From: an uncultured Veillonella sp.
Lineage (GTDB): Bacteria > Bacillota > Negativicutes > Veillonellales > Veillonellaceae
Length of the DNA stretch: 64,000 bases
NCBI GenBank assembly: GCA_900550455.1
Contig: URSE01000001.1
Location: forward strand, 13,702 to 77,701
Direction of reading: 5' to 3'
The notes under the pieces were generated by a model. That model did no database searches, was not told the origin of the DNA, and saw only the letters and a list, made by a program, of their open reading frames with translations. The position numbers and the translations under genes were made by a program. Below, piece after piece: positions 1-8,276 of this stretch. The stretch's first letter is position 1. Each line of letters begins with the position of its first letter.

Positions 1-2
1 AA

Positions 3-281
3 CATCCTTACACCCAAGCCCTCTTAGGGGCTTTACCCCAAGGGAAAAAGAAGGGACAATTGAAAGCTATTCCAGGGCGGGCACCAGACTTGGCTAATCT
101 GCCAAAAGGTTGTCCATTCTATCCTCGTTGCTCTCATGCCATGCAGATATGTGCTCAAGAGGAAGCGCCTATTGAAATCCTTAGTCTAGGGGAGAAGGAA
201 CATAGTATTCGTTGTTGGTTGCCAGCTTCAGAAAGGGAGTGGAAGCATGAATCACTTGTGGGAGACGGAGGGGCTCAATAA
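3..281 (+). CDS. Oligopeptide/dipeptide ABC transporter ATP-binding protein, C-terminal fragment (OppD/DppD type)
   Basis: This is the 3' end of a gene that begins before the window; the frame is open from base 3, so any internal start such as the TTG at 60 is not the real one. The fragment opens with HPYTQALL and carries a Cys-rich tail (CPFYPRCSHAMQIC). Together these form the C-terminal oligopeptide/dipeptide transporter domain that follows the nucleotide-binding domain in OppD and OppF proteins; the cysteines may bind an iron-sulfur cluster, as reported for some members. It overlaps the start of the next ATPase gene by 35 bases in another frame, which points to translational coupling. The two ATPases would form the cytoplasmic heterodimer of a peptide importer whose permeases lie upstream of the window. 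The substrate cannot be read from this part. Confidence 0.85.
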   Translation, partial: HPYTQALLGALPQGKKKGQLKAIPGRAPDLANLPKGCPFYPRCSHAMQICAQEEAPIEILSLGEKEHSIRCWLPASEREWKHESLVGDGGAQ

Positions 282-1194
282 AGAATTCTCAGTGAAAAGC
301 TCCTGGTGGAAGCCAGCCCAAAAGGTATATGCCTTACATGACATCGATCTTTACCAAGATTTTGGTGAGACCTTGGGTCTAGTGGGAGAGTCGGGTTGTG
401 GTAAATCCACGTTAGGTAAAGTCCTTATGGGCCTCTATAAGCCTACAGCGGGGCAAGTCTATCTGCAGGGGCATAAGATAGAAGGCATAAGAGATCGGCA
501 GCGTATTGTCAAATCTATGCAGATGGTCTTTCAAGATCCTTTGGCGTCCTTAAATCCACGGATGACTGTTTTTGATATCTTAGAGGAGCCGCTTAAGGTC
601 CATGGACAGTTGACTAAGGCGGATCGCTATAATCGAGTGATGGCTATCTTAGAGCAGGTAGGTCTTTCTAAAATCTATAGTAATCGTTATGCTCATGAAT
701 TCTCTGGTGGTCAACGCCAGCGTGTGGGCATAGCGAGAGCCCTTATCATGGACCCTGCTTGTATCATCTGCGATGAGCCAATATCTGCCTTAGATGTATC
801 TATTCAGGTGCAAATAGTAAAACTTCTGGAGCGGCTCCAGGAAGAGAAAAATATGGCTTATCTCTTTATCTCTCATGACCTTAACATGGTTCGTTATTTG
901 AGCCAGCGTATAGCGGTCATGTATTTGGGGATGATTATGGAAGAGGGACGAGCGGAAGACCTTTATAGTCGGCCATATCATCCTTATACCCAAGCCCTTA
1001 TGGCTCTCAACAAGCCAATCGGTCCAGGGCAAACCATAGAGCTTGGCCTTAGGGGGGATGTACCAAGTCCTTTAGATCCCCCTTCCGGATGCTTCTTTCA
1101 TACGCGCTGTCCAAGGGCTAGTCAGATTTGTAGTCAAGTACGACCTAAATTAGTGGATATAGATGGACGGCGGCTGGCCTGCCATCATGTATAA
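247..1194 (+). CDS. oppF: Oligopeptide/dipeptide ABC transporter ATP-binding protein (OppF/DppF type)
   Basis: This 315-residue ATPase energises peptide uptake as partner of the upstream OppD-type subunit. Visible motifs are Walker A GESGCGKST at residues 47-55, the Q-loop in MVFQDP near 93-98, the signature FSGGQ at 152-156, Walker B with CDEP near 175-178, and the H-loop histidine at 210. The C-terminal oligopeptide-transporter tail with HPYTQAL near 245 and paired cysteines (CFFHTRCPRASQIC) is also present, so the protein looks full length and functional. It starts inside the oppD end. A binding-protein gene follows at 2162, separated by a serine hydrolase gene. OppF versus DppF cannot be decided from the sequence. 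B. subtilis has a similar ATPase (YkfD) in its murein-peptide operon, which fits the neighbours here. Confidence 0.9.
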   Translation: MNHLWETEGLNKEFSVKSSWWKPAQKVYALHDIDLYQDFGETLGLVGESGCGKSTLGKVLMGLYKPTAGQVYLQGHKIEGIRDRQRIVKSMQMVFQDPLASLNPRMTVFDILEEPLKVHGQLTKADRYNRVMAILEQVGLSKIYSNRYAHEFSGGQRQRVGIARALIMDPACIICDEPISALDVSIQVQIVKLLERLQEEKNMAYLFISHDLNMVRYLSQRIAVMYLGMIMEEGRAEDLYSRPYHPYTQALMALNKPIGPGQTIELGLRGDVPSPLDPPSGCFFHTRCPRASQICSQVRPKLVDIDGRRLACHHV

Positions 1195-1303
1195 ATTGAT
1201 CTGAGCTGAGGCTTAATGAGTAAGACTTGATAAGTAAGAGCCAATTAAAATAAGAATAGATAATAATTTGTGTATTGATAGGACTTGTGTGTAAGGGGAT
1301 ACA

Positions 1304-2131
1304 ATGGATTTACAGATTGTAGGCCGAGCCTTGGCCAAAGAGATTGAAACTTGGATGCCACAAGCTCTCGCAGAGGGAAAGGTATCTTATTATGTGGGGC
1401 GCTTGGATGAAGAGGCTCCTATGGAGACCATTGCCGCGCGCCATGAGCATGTGGTTCATGCTGGTGCTAGTATTGTTAAGACCTTGGTTATGGAATACCT
1501 TTTTTACTTGGCTCAAGAAGGTCAGTTAGATTTAGAGGATTCCTTATCCATTCATAGGGTTCCTCCTGTAGAGGGGGGCGGTGCTATCCAAGAATTGGTT
1601 GGTAATCATGCCTTTACTTACTTAGAACTTTGCCGCCTTATGATGGTCTTATCAGACAATTGGGCTACCAATCTCCTTTTACAGGCCTTGGGCGTTGAGG
1701 AAATCAATAGCCGGGCAGAAAAGTTGGGGTTGGAAGTTTTTCAAATTCAACGCTTTATGATGGACAGTCGAGCCCGTAAGGAAGGTCGTGAAAACCGTAT
1801 TACTGCTTATGAAGTGGCTAAACTTTATGATCACCTTTACCATCTGAAAGACCATTCTGCCTATGGCAAAGAAATGTGGCGCATTTTAGGGCGCCAACAA
1901 TTTCGCGACCATATTCCCTTCCACTGGGGGGAAGAGGTATCCTTCTATCATAAGACCGGCTGCCTAGAGCGGGTAGAACATGATGGAGGTGTGTATATGT
2001 CTCTTCATGGGGATTATGTCTTGGTTATTCTTATCAGTGATGTTGACAATGACTTGGCCATTGATGGCTCAGCTCAACTGGGCTATATGATGCGGGAGTT
2101 TATAGATAACCGCCTGCCCCAAGTCTATTAA
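1304..2131 (+). CDS. Serine hydrolase of the class A beta-lactamase fold, cytoplasmic
   Basis: This 275-residue protein carries the three active-site elements of penicillin-recognising serine hydrolases: SIVK (SxxK) at residues 56-59, SDN at 117-119 and KTG at 217-219. A Glu-Asn pair near 163-164, followed by a TAYE stretch, sits where the omega loop of class A enzymes would be. There is no signal peptide or membrane segment, so it probably acts in the cytoplasm and is unlikely to be a resistance enzyme. It lies between peptide-importer genes and ahead of LD-carboxypeptidase and M20 amidohydrolase genes. I therefore infer a peptidase or esterase acting on imported, D-amino-acid-containing peptides. 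The fold and motifs are well supported, the substrate is not. A GG-rich RBS (aagggg) precedes the ATG. Confidence 0.8.
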   Translation: MDLQIVGRALAKEIETWMPQALAEGKVSYYVGRLDEEAPMETIAARHEHVVHAGASIVKTLVMEYLFYLAQEGQLDLEDSLSIHRVPPVEGGGAIQELVGNHAFTYLELCRLMMVLSDNWATNLLLQALGVEEINSRAEKLGLEVFQIQRFMMDSRARKEGRENRITAYEVAKLYDHLYHLKDHSAYGKEMWRILGRQQFRDHIPFHWGEEVSFYHKTGCLERVEHDGGVYMSLHGDYVLVILISDVDNDLAIDGSAQLGYMMREFIDNRLPQVY

Positions 2132-2161
2132 TCACTAGTTGTATATAATGAGGTAGAGGCC

Positions 2162-3769
2162 ATGAATAGGAAAATGATATACCTAATATTTCTTGTGGGA
2201 CTTGCCGTCTTCCTTGGCCTCATTTGCCTAGGACGGGCAGAGCGGGCAGCAGCGCCAGATCCAAACTTGATTCGCTATGCGTTAGAACAGGAACCAGCGA
2301 GTTTGGACCCGGCTAAATCCACAACCTTACCGGAGTCGACTGTAGAACTACAGATCTTTGAAGGCTTGACCCGCTTGGATAAAGATAATCAGCCACAACC
2401 TGCAGCGGCACAGTCTTGGGATATTTCTCCAGATGGAACAACCTATACATTTCACCTGCGGAAGGGCATGACCTGGTCTAATGGGGATTTACTTACAGCG
2501 CAAGACTTTGCCTATGCTTGGTTGCGGACTTTGAACCCTAATACCGGCGCTGATAACGCTTATATGCTCTACGCCATTAAAAATGGGGAGGCCTATAATA
2601 GTGGCAAAGTACCTGAGAGTACTGTAGGGATTAAGGTTCTTGACCAGGAGACCCTGGTGGTGACACTAGAGGAACCAGCCCCCTACTTTTTGAGTTTAAC
2701 CGCCTTTCATGCTTTTTATCCATTGAACAAGAAAGTGGTGGAAGCCCATCCTAAGGATTGGGCTAGTCGGCCAGACACGCTTGTAGGGAATGGGCCCTAT
2801 AAGATGACCGCCTGGAAACATAGTGGAGACATGCATTTCGTTAAAAACGAAAGCTATTGGGATGCCAAGTCTGTTAAAACACAAGCTATGTATTGGCCTA
2901 TTTCAGAGTCCTCATCTACTCGGTTGACCTTGGTTGAAGGGGGCGAAGCGGATCTTATGGTGGAACCACCAAGCCTAGATCAAGACAGATTGACTAAGGC
3001 TGGCCTCTACAAGGTAAGCCCTATGTTGGGAAATTATTACTATGTATTTAATGTAACAGCCCCACCCGTTAATGATCCGCGGGTTCGAAAGGCCTTATCT
3101 ATGGTTATCGATCGAAAAGCCATTGTGGATCATGTTATTCATGGGGGTAAGAGGCCGGCCTATGCCTTTATTCCACCAGGGATGATAGAAAGTACGACAG
3201 GAAAGGATTTCCGTCAGCAAGGCGGCGATTATGTTGAGGAAAATATAGCTCAGGCCAAGGCTCTATTAAAAGAGGCTGGCTATGATAAAGAGCATCCACT
3301 ACCAGCTATTACAATCCTTTATAATACCAATGAGATGCATAAAGCTGTAGCTGAAGCAGTACAGGAAAGATGGAAAGACACTTTAGGGGTGGATGCTATC
3401 CTACAAAATCAAGAGTCTAAAGTATTCTTGGCTAGCCGCCAAGAAGGTCACTATCAAGTGGCCCGTGCTTCTTGGGTGGCGGATTTTGAAGATCCTATTA
3501 ACTTCTTAGAAGTCTTTTCGGCAGAGGATAACGATAGCCAGTACCACAATCCAGCCTATAATGACCTCATCGCGTCAATCAAGAAGACCCAAGATCCAAG
3601 TCGGCGCTATCAACTTATGCATCAGGCAGAAGAGATGATTTTCCAAGATGCGCTGGTCATTCCTTTTTACTATACATCTCAGCCCTATGTGGTATCATCG
3701 CGTTTAACGGGGTACTTTATTACTAATATGGGCCTTATTGATTTTAAAGGGGCCTATCAATCCTATTGA
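2162..3769 (+). CDS. Peptide ABC transporter substrate-binding protein (OppA family, SBP_bac_5)
   Basis: This 535-residue protein has a hydrophobic leader (about residues 5-24) and the start expected of the family, YALEQEPASLDPAKS, then FEGLTRLD and TYTFHLRKGMTWSNG, which are classic OppA/MppA signatures. It should bind oligopeptides outside the inner membrane and deliver them to the importer whose ATPases lie upstream. The only leader cysteine (22) is preceded by Gly-Leu-Ile, which does not match a lipobox. It is therefore either a soluble periplasmic protein cleaved near the AAA at 29-31 or anchored by an uncleaved leader. A TATAAT-like box at 2144-2149 suggests a possible extra promoter, but it has no clear -35. 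Murein tripeptide is a plausible ligand given the next two genes; this is inference. Confidence 0.88.
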   Translation: MNRKMIYLIFLVGLAVFLGLICLGRAERAAAPDPNLIRYALEQEPASLDPAKSTTLPESTVELQIFEGLTRLDKDNQPQPAAAQSWDISPDGTTYTFHLRKGMTWSNGDLLTAQDFAYAWLRTLNPNTGADNAYMLYAIKNGEAYNSGKVPESTVGIKVLDQETLVVTLEEPAPYFLSLTAFHAFYPLNKKVVEAHPKDWASRPDTLVGNGPYKMTAWKHSGDMHFVKNESYWDAKSVKTQAMYWPISESSSTRLTLVEGGEADLMVEPPSLDQDRLTKAGLYKVSPMLGNYYYVFNVTAPPVNDPRVRKALSMVIDRKAIVDHVIHGGKRPAYAFIPPGMIESTTGKDFRQQGGDYVEENIAQAKALLKEAGYDKEHPLPAITILYNTNEMHKAVAEAVQERWKDTLGVDAILQNQESKVFLASRQEGHYQVARASWVADFEDPINFLEVFSAEDNDSQYHNPAYNDLIASIKKTQDPSRRYQLMHQAEEMIFQDALVIPFYYTSQPYVVSSRLTGYFITNMGLIDFKGAYQSY

Positions 3770-3837
3770 GCTTGCTTGAGGCAGGAATAGGTGTCAGCAA
3801 CTTTTATTTTTTATCTGTAAATCCAAGGAGGATGACT

Positions 3838-4827
3838 ATGGATTGGATAGTGCCTAAGAGACTTCACAAGGGGATGACCCTAGCCTTTCTAGCGCCTGCC
3901 TCTGCCTGCCAAGAGGACCTGGACCTGGTGAAGGCTATTTGCCAGGAGCGGGGCTACCAAGCCATCTTTGCTCCTTCTTGTTACGGGCAAGGCCTCTATG
4001 GGGGATCAGAAGAAGAGATGGTGGAAGAAATTAATAGTCTATTTAGGGATCCTTCCGTCCATGCCATTATTTGTGCCCGTGGTGGGTATGGGACAATGCG
4101 ATATCTAGATAAGATTGACTTTGCCGCCATCCGCCGGAACCCTAAGGCATTTGTGGGGTATAGTGATATTACAGCACTCCACCTGGCCATTCAGAAGATG
4201 TGTCAGTTGATTACCTTTCATGGCCCTATGGTAGTGGACTGGTGCAAGGCTAAGGATCCATCTAAGGCCGGCTCACAAGAGGCCATGACATCCTACCAGG
4301 AGGATCTTGACCAACTCTTCCAAACCTTAGAGGGGCAGGTACGGATTATAGAACCCTTGCCGGAACCGCCAAGGGGGCATATTGGGACCCAGTTGGGAGA
4401 AGGTCGACTTATAGGTGGCAATATGACACTAATTGCTATGATGGGGGGAACTCCTTATGGCTTGGACTCCTATAGTCGAAAAGAATTAGAATCCATGATC
4501 CTCTTTCTAGAGGATGTGGGAGAGGCTCCTTACAAGCTAGATCGTATGCTTCAGCAATTGAGACTTCAGGGCGTCTTAGGTGCCATTAAGGGCATTGCTC
4601 TAGGCACCTTTAGAGACTGCCAGGGGGACCCTGATGAGGCTAGTTATGATACTGGCTACCAGGTCCTCCGCTATATGGAAGAGGGGCGGCCTGAGGAAGC
4701 AGATCCTCCCTTTGTCTGCTACCTACCTACGGGTCATGGGACTCCTCATGTAACCTTACCCTTAGGTGGGCTAGTTAGCTTTCGTTATATTGCCAATACC
4801 TTTCTCTTACAGCCTTATACTAAGTAG
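3838..4827 (+). CDS. ldcA: LD-carboxypeptidase, peptidase family S66 (LdcA-type)
   Basis: Family S66 enzymes remove the terminal D-alanine from murein tetrapeptides after the L-centre, a cytoplasmic step of peptidoglycan recycling. The predicted 329-residue product has the nucleophile Ser109 in GYSD, Glu225 in LFLED and His300 in TGHG, matching the Ser-Glu-His triad spacing of the family. The frame is open from 3766, but I place the start at ATG 3838. A strong RBS (aaggagg, 3825-3831) lies six bases before it, and the longer version adds a non-conserved leader that overlaps the upstream stop. The gene follows the peptide-binding protein and precedes an M20 amidohydrolase, like the dpp-ykf arrangement of Bacillus. 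An alternative role in this family is self-immunity to microcin C-type peptides; context favours recycling. Confidence 0.88.
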   Translation: MDWIVPKRLHKGMTLAFLAPASACQEDLDLVKAICQERGYQAIFAPSCYGQGLYGGSEEEMVEEINSLFRDPSVHAIICARGGYGTMRYLDKIDFAAIRRNPKAFVGYSDITALHLAIQKMCQLITFHGPMVVDWCKAKDPSKAGSQEAMTSYQEDLDQLFQTLEGQVRIIEPLPEPPRGHIGTQLGEGRLIGGNMTLIAMMGGTPYGLDSYSRKELESMILFLEDVGEAPYKLDRMLQQLRLQGVLGAIKGIALGTFRDCQGDPDEASYDTGYQVLRYMEEGRPEEADPPFVCYLPTGHGTPHVTLPLGGLVSFRYIANTFLLQPYTK

Positions 4828-4863
4828 TCCATAAGTTGTTCGCCTAATGAAAGAAAGAGACCC

Positions 4864-6015
4864 ATGAATTTACGTCAACAAGAGGCCTTGGCCTGTCAAT
4901 GTATCGATGATTTAGCGCCTCGCTTGAAAGCCTTTGGCGCTTACCTCCATAGCCACCCTGAATTAGGCCAAGAGGAATATCAGGCCCTGGCGGCTTTGGA
5001 GGCTTTTTTCTTGGACGAGGGCTATGAGGTTCAAGTAGGCCTGACAAAACGCAAGGAATTAAAAACGGCTTTCCTAGCTCAAGAGACTGGGGATGAGTCA
5101 AAGAAACGCATTGCTTTTTTAGGTGAGTATGATGCCCTTCCAAGCCTGGGCCATGGCTGTGGTCATAATTTGATAGCCCTTATGAGTTTGGGAGCCACCC
5201 TAGCCTTTAATCGGGCTAGAAGGCCTGGTTGGGGAGCTAGTTTTTTAGGATGCCCTGCGGAGGAGACTATAGGCGGTAAGGTTTATATGTCTCAAGAGGG
5301 CCTTTTTAAGGGGTATGAGGCAGCCCTGATTATCCATCCTGGTGGAGAGAATGAAGTGGGAGGCACTTCATTGGCTACCCACCCCCTGGAAGTGACGTAT
5401 CATGGTCGGTACGCTCATGTGGCTTCCTTAACCGATTCAGGCCTCAATGCCTTAGACTCAGCGGTATCCCTATATATGAAAGTTCGCCATATGAAGGCTT
5501 CTTTTCCCAAGGGAGTTCGGATTGGAACCATCTTCACAGATGGGGGCCAGGCCCCTAATGTGATCCCAGACCGGAGCCAACTTCATATGACCGTGCGGGC
5601 TAGGGATGTAGAAACCTTAGAAGAACTTGTTTTGCCCACTATTAAGGAGGCCGCTAGGGCCGTTGCCAAGGCGGAGGGGACTCCTGTAGACCTAGTCCAT
5701 TATGAACCACTTTTCAAGGATATGCGTCAAGATAAACGGCTCTTGGATATCTTCGAAGAGGTTATGACCGAATGGGGAGAAAAACCTCGACGTTTGCCTG
5801 ATGATGAAGCTGATGGGTCTACGGATGTAGGCAATGTATCCTATGACCTGCCAACCGCCCAACCAACCCTTTGTATAGGACGTGGACTTGAGGCGCATAC
5901 AGTGGATTTTACTTGTGCAGCAGGCTCTGATTACGGCCTAGAGCAAGCCATTAAAGGGGCCAAGATTTTGACAATTGCGGCTTTGCGGTTCGCTCAAGTA
6001 GTTGATCAAGAATAA
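4864..6015 (+). CDS. M20 family amidohydrolase/aminoacylase
   Basis: This 383-residue metalloenzyme belongs to the M20 (AbgB/IAL-like) amidohydrolases that cleave N-acyl amino acids or peptide-like amides in the cytoplasm. The metal-binding pattern is visible: HGCGHN at residues 97-102, the acidic pair in CPAEET (133-134), and the histidine of IIHPG (158). The dimerisation segment follows, then a C-terminal STDVGNVSY stretch like that of the family. It closes the peptide cluster and is followed by a terminator, so it probably shares transcription with the upstream genes. It may finish the breakdown of imported peptides. Close relatives include p-aminobenzoyl-glutamate hydrolases, and a folate gene set starts 1.7 kb downstream, so that substrate remains possible. 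Confidence 0.85.
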   Translation: MNLRQQEALACQCIDDLAPRLKAFGAYLHSHPELGQEEYQALAALEAFFLDEGYEVQVGLTKRKELKTAFLAQETGDESKKRIAFLGEYDALPSLGHGCGHNLIALMSLGATLAFNRARRPGWGASFLGCPAEETIGGKVYMSQEGLFKGYEAALIIHPGGENEVGGTSLATHPLEVTYHGRYAHVASLTDSGLNALDSAVSLYMKVRHMKASFPKGVRIGTIFTDGGQAPNVIPDRSQLHMTVRARDVETLEELVLPTIKEAARAVAKAEGTPVDLVHYEPLFKDMRQDKRLLDIFEEVMTEWGEKPRRLPDDEADGSTDVGNVSYDLPTAQPTLCIGRGLEAHTVDFTCAAGSDYGLEQAIKGAKILTIAALRFAQVVDQE

Positions 6016-6025
6016 GAATATAGGA

Positions 6026-6055
6026 AGAGAGTCTAGTTCTTACTAGGCTCTTTTT
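6026..6055 (+). terminator. Rho-independent terminator of the peptide operon
   Basis: An agagtctag arm pairs with ctaggctct (one G-T wobble) across a six-base loop and runs into a T-tract. It lies directly after the M20 gene, and its T-tract overlaps the -35 box of the next promoter. Confidence 0.8.
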
Positions 6056-6082
6056 GACTATATCTTGCCGAGAGGATACAAT
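6054..6082 (+). promoter_or_regulatory. Sigma-70-type promoter of the ABC-F gene
   Basis: TTGACT at 6054-6059 and TACAAT at 6077-6082 are separated by exactly 17 bases, a near-consensus vegetative promoter. Transcription should start near 6089, about 50 bases before the ABC-F start codon. Confidence 0.75.
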
Positions 6083-6099
6083 AAAAAATAGAATAGTAT

Positions 6100-6119
6100 C
6101 CGCCTCTAGGGCGGTTTTT
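6100..6119 (+). terminator. Leader hairpin with T-tract before the ABC-F gene (possible attenuator)
   Basis: CCGCC (6100-6104) pairs with GGCGG (6110-6114) over a five-base loop and is followed by TTTTTC. It sits between the promoter at 6054-6082 and the start codon at 6142, so RNA from that promoter must pass through it. This could be an attenuator; conditional antitermination is known for several ABC-F genes, but no antiterminator structure is obvious here. Confidence 0.55.
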
Positions 6120-6141
6120 CTTTGATGGAGTATGTACATTC

Positions 6142-7698
6142 ATGAGCGTATTATCGGTTTCTCATGTGAGCCATGGTTTTGGGGCTCGTCAAATTTTAGA
6201 CGACGCCTCCTTCCGCCTTTTAAAGGGAGAGCATGTAGGCCTCATTGGGGCCAATGGGGAGGGGAAGTCTACCTTCCTCAATATCATTACAGGTAAGTTA
6301 CCTCCTGATGAAGGGAAGATTGAGTGGTCCAATAATGTTAAAGTGGGCTATTTAGACCAACATGCGGTTCTTGAAAAGGGACTGACTATCCGAGACGTTT
6401 TAAAGAGGGCTTTTGACGATCTTTTTGTGATGGAAGAGAAAATCAACGATGCCTATAATGAGATGGGTGACTGTGACGAGGAACGGATGAATAAGCTCCT
6501 AGCACAGGTGGGAGAATGGCAAGAAGAGTTAGAGCAACGTGGCTTTTATGAGATTGATGCGGTTATCGAACGGACTGCAGCTGGTCTAGGTCTCATGGAT
6601 ATCGGTCTTGACCGAGATGTAACAGAGTTATCCGGTGGACAGAGGACTAAGGTTCTACTTACTAAGTTGCTCTTGGAAAAGCCAACCATTCTCCTCTTGG
6701 ATGAACCGACTAACTATCTGGATGTAGAACATATTCATTGGCTACAGAATTATTTACAAAACTATGAAAACGCCTTTATCCTGATTTCTCATGATATGGC
6801 CTTCCTCAATTCTGTGGTTAATGTCATCTACCATATTGAGCAGGCTGTCCTTACTCGCTACACAGGAGATTATGAACAATTTAAGGCGGCCTATGAGGTT
6901 AAGCGAGAACAGATGCGTAAAGCTTATGAAAAGCAGCAGAAGGAAATTGCCCAACTGGAGGATTTCGTACAGCGCAATAAGGCTCGTGCCGCCACAGCAG
7001 GCCTCGCTTCTGCCCGGGTTCGCAAGCTGGAAAAAATGGACCTCATTGACAAACCTAAGGAATATATTAAACCTAGCTTCCACTTTAAAGAGGGGCGGAC
7101 ACCATCCCGTTATATTGTAGAAGCATTTGGCTTAGAGTTGGGGTATGACGAACCTTTGACTCGGCCTGTGGACTTTCAGGTAGAGCGGAATAAGAAAATC
7201 GCTATCCGAGGCGTTAATGGCCTAGGGAAGACGACCTTACTCAAGACTATCTTGGGCCTCATCAAACCGGTTTCTGGTGAGCTGGTTAAGGGGGACTTTC
7301 TGCAGGTGGGCTACTTTGCTCAAGAAGACAATCCTAATAATGATATGACAGCTTTAGATTATATCTGGGAAGCTTATCCGTCCATGACCAATGCAGAGGT
7401 CCGCAATGCCTTGGCCAAGTGTGGTCTTACGACAGACCACATTACTTCTCAAATGCGGGTTTTATCGGGCGGTGAAAATGCTAAGGTTCGCCTTTGTAAG
7501 CTCATGCAGGAAAAGTATAACGTCTTGGTTTTGGATGAACCGACTAATCATTTGGATATCTATGCTAAGGATGAGTTGGCTAAGGCACTCAAGGCCTTTC
7601 GTGGAACTATCGTAGTAGTAAGTCATGAGCCAGAATGGTACGAGTCTTGGGTGACAGATGTATGGAATATCGAAGACTGGACGACTAAGATCGTATAG
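6142..7698 (+). CDS. ABC-F family ATPase (ribosome-associated type)
   Basis: This 518-residue protein has two ABC domains and no membrane segments, the plan of ABC-F translation factors that bind near the ribosomal E site. The first domain shows GANGEGKST (36-44), LSGGQ (163-167) and LDEPTNYLD (186-194). The second shows GVNGLGKTT (357-365), LSGGE (441-445) and LDEPTNHLD (464-472). A charged helical inter-domain linker with many Lys, Arg and Gln lies around 245-310, as expected. Its size is closest to housekeeping YbiT/YkpA-like members, but a role in antibiotic protection cannot be excluded. It has its own promoter and a leader hairpin, and its stop is only a few bases before folE. Confidence 0.88.
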   Translation: MSVLSVSHVSHGFGARQILDDASFRLLKGEHVGLIGANGEGKSTFLNIITGKLPPDEGKIEWSNNVKVGYLDQHAVLEKGLTIRDVLKRAFDDLFVMEEKINDAYNEMGDCDEERMNKLLAQVGEWQEELEQRGFYEIDAVIERTAAGLGLMDIGLDRDVTELSGGQRTKVLLTKLLLEKPTILLLDEPTNYLDVEHIHWLQNYLQNYENAFILISHDMAFLNSVVNVIYHIEQAVLTRYTGDYEQFKAAYEVKREQMRKAYEKQQKEIAQLEDFVQRNKARAATAGLASARVRKLEKMDLIDKPKEYIKPSFHFKEGRTPSRYIVEAFGLELGYDEPLTRPVDFQVERNKKIAIRGVNGLGKTTLLKTILGLIKPVSGELVKGDFLQVGYFAQEDNPNNDMTALDYIWEAYPSMTNAEVRNALAKCGLTTDHITSQMRVLSGGENAKVRLCKLMQEKYNVLVLDEPTNHLDIYAKDELAKALKAFRGTIVVVSHEPEWYESWVTDVWNIEDWTTKIV

Positions 7699-7706
7699 GA
7701 GTGTTA

Positions 7707-8276
7707 ATGAAGCAAACTGCAGAGGAGAGCCTACAGGCCTTTTTAGAAGGCCTGGGCCTAGATTTACAACAAGCTCATATGACTAAGACCCCAGCTCGGG
7801 TGACAGCCCTTTATAAGGACCTTTTCCGGGGTGTGGGAGGGGATACTAAATCCTTGTGGGGGGAGGTTTTTCCCACCGATTATAAGGGACTTGTAGCCGT
7901 CCATGGTATTCCCTTCTACTCTATGTGTGAACACCATCTCATGCCCTTCTTCGGCAAGGTCGATATAGTGTATCTGCCCCATGAGGGCCGAGTAGCAGGT
8001 CTATCTAAACTGGCGGACTTAGTGGACCTCTTGGCTCGCCGGCCTCAGTTACAGGAACGGCTATCTTCTCAAATAGCAGATGCCCTAGAAGAGGATTTAG
8101 GGGCTCAAGGGGTCATGGTGCGCATTCGGGCTACTCACCTTTGTATGTTGGTACGTGGGGAAATGCAATTGGATACGCAGGCTATGACCATGGAATCACG
8201 GGGGCTCTTGGCAGAAGGTAAGGATTTGCGCCAAGAGGCTCTCTTGCTCTTAGGAGAGGAAATACATGAAAACTAG
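7707..8276 (+). CDS. folE: GTP cyclohydrolase I
   Basis: The enzyme converts GTP to 7,8-dihydroneopterin triphosphate, the first step of tetrahydrofolate synthesis, in the cytoplasm. The 189-residue product shows the zinc site CEHH at residues 74-77 and the second cysteine in HLCMLVRG (146), with the HGIPFYSMCEHHLMPFFG core intact. I choose ATG 7707 over GTG 7701 because the aggag RBS at 7697-7701 would overlap the GTG but is well spaced for the ATG. It begins eight bases after the ABC-F stop and overlaps folP by 11 bases, so the four fol genes form one translationally coupled unit. Confidence 0.93.
   Translation: MKQTAEESLQAFLEGLGLDLQQAHMTKTPARVTALYKDLFRGVGGDTKSLWGEVFPTDYKGLVAVHGIPFYSMCEHHLMPFFGKVDIVYLPHEGRVAGLSKLADLVDLLARRPQLQERLSSQIADALEEDLGAQGVMVRIRATHLCMLVRGEMQLDTQAMTMESRGLLAEGKDLRQEALLLLGEEIHEN

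Noticed and set aside
1304..2131. An antibiotic-resistance beta-lactamase
   Set aside because: Active-site motifs are present but there is no signal peptide, and the gene lies in a peptide-processing cluster without signs of transfer.
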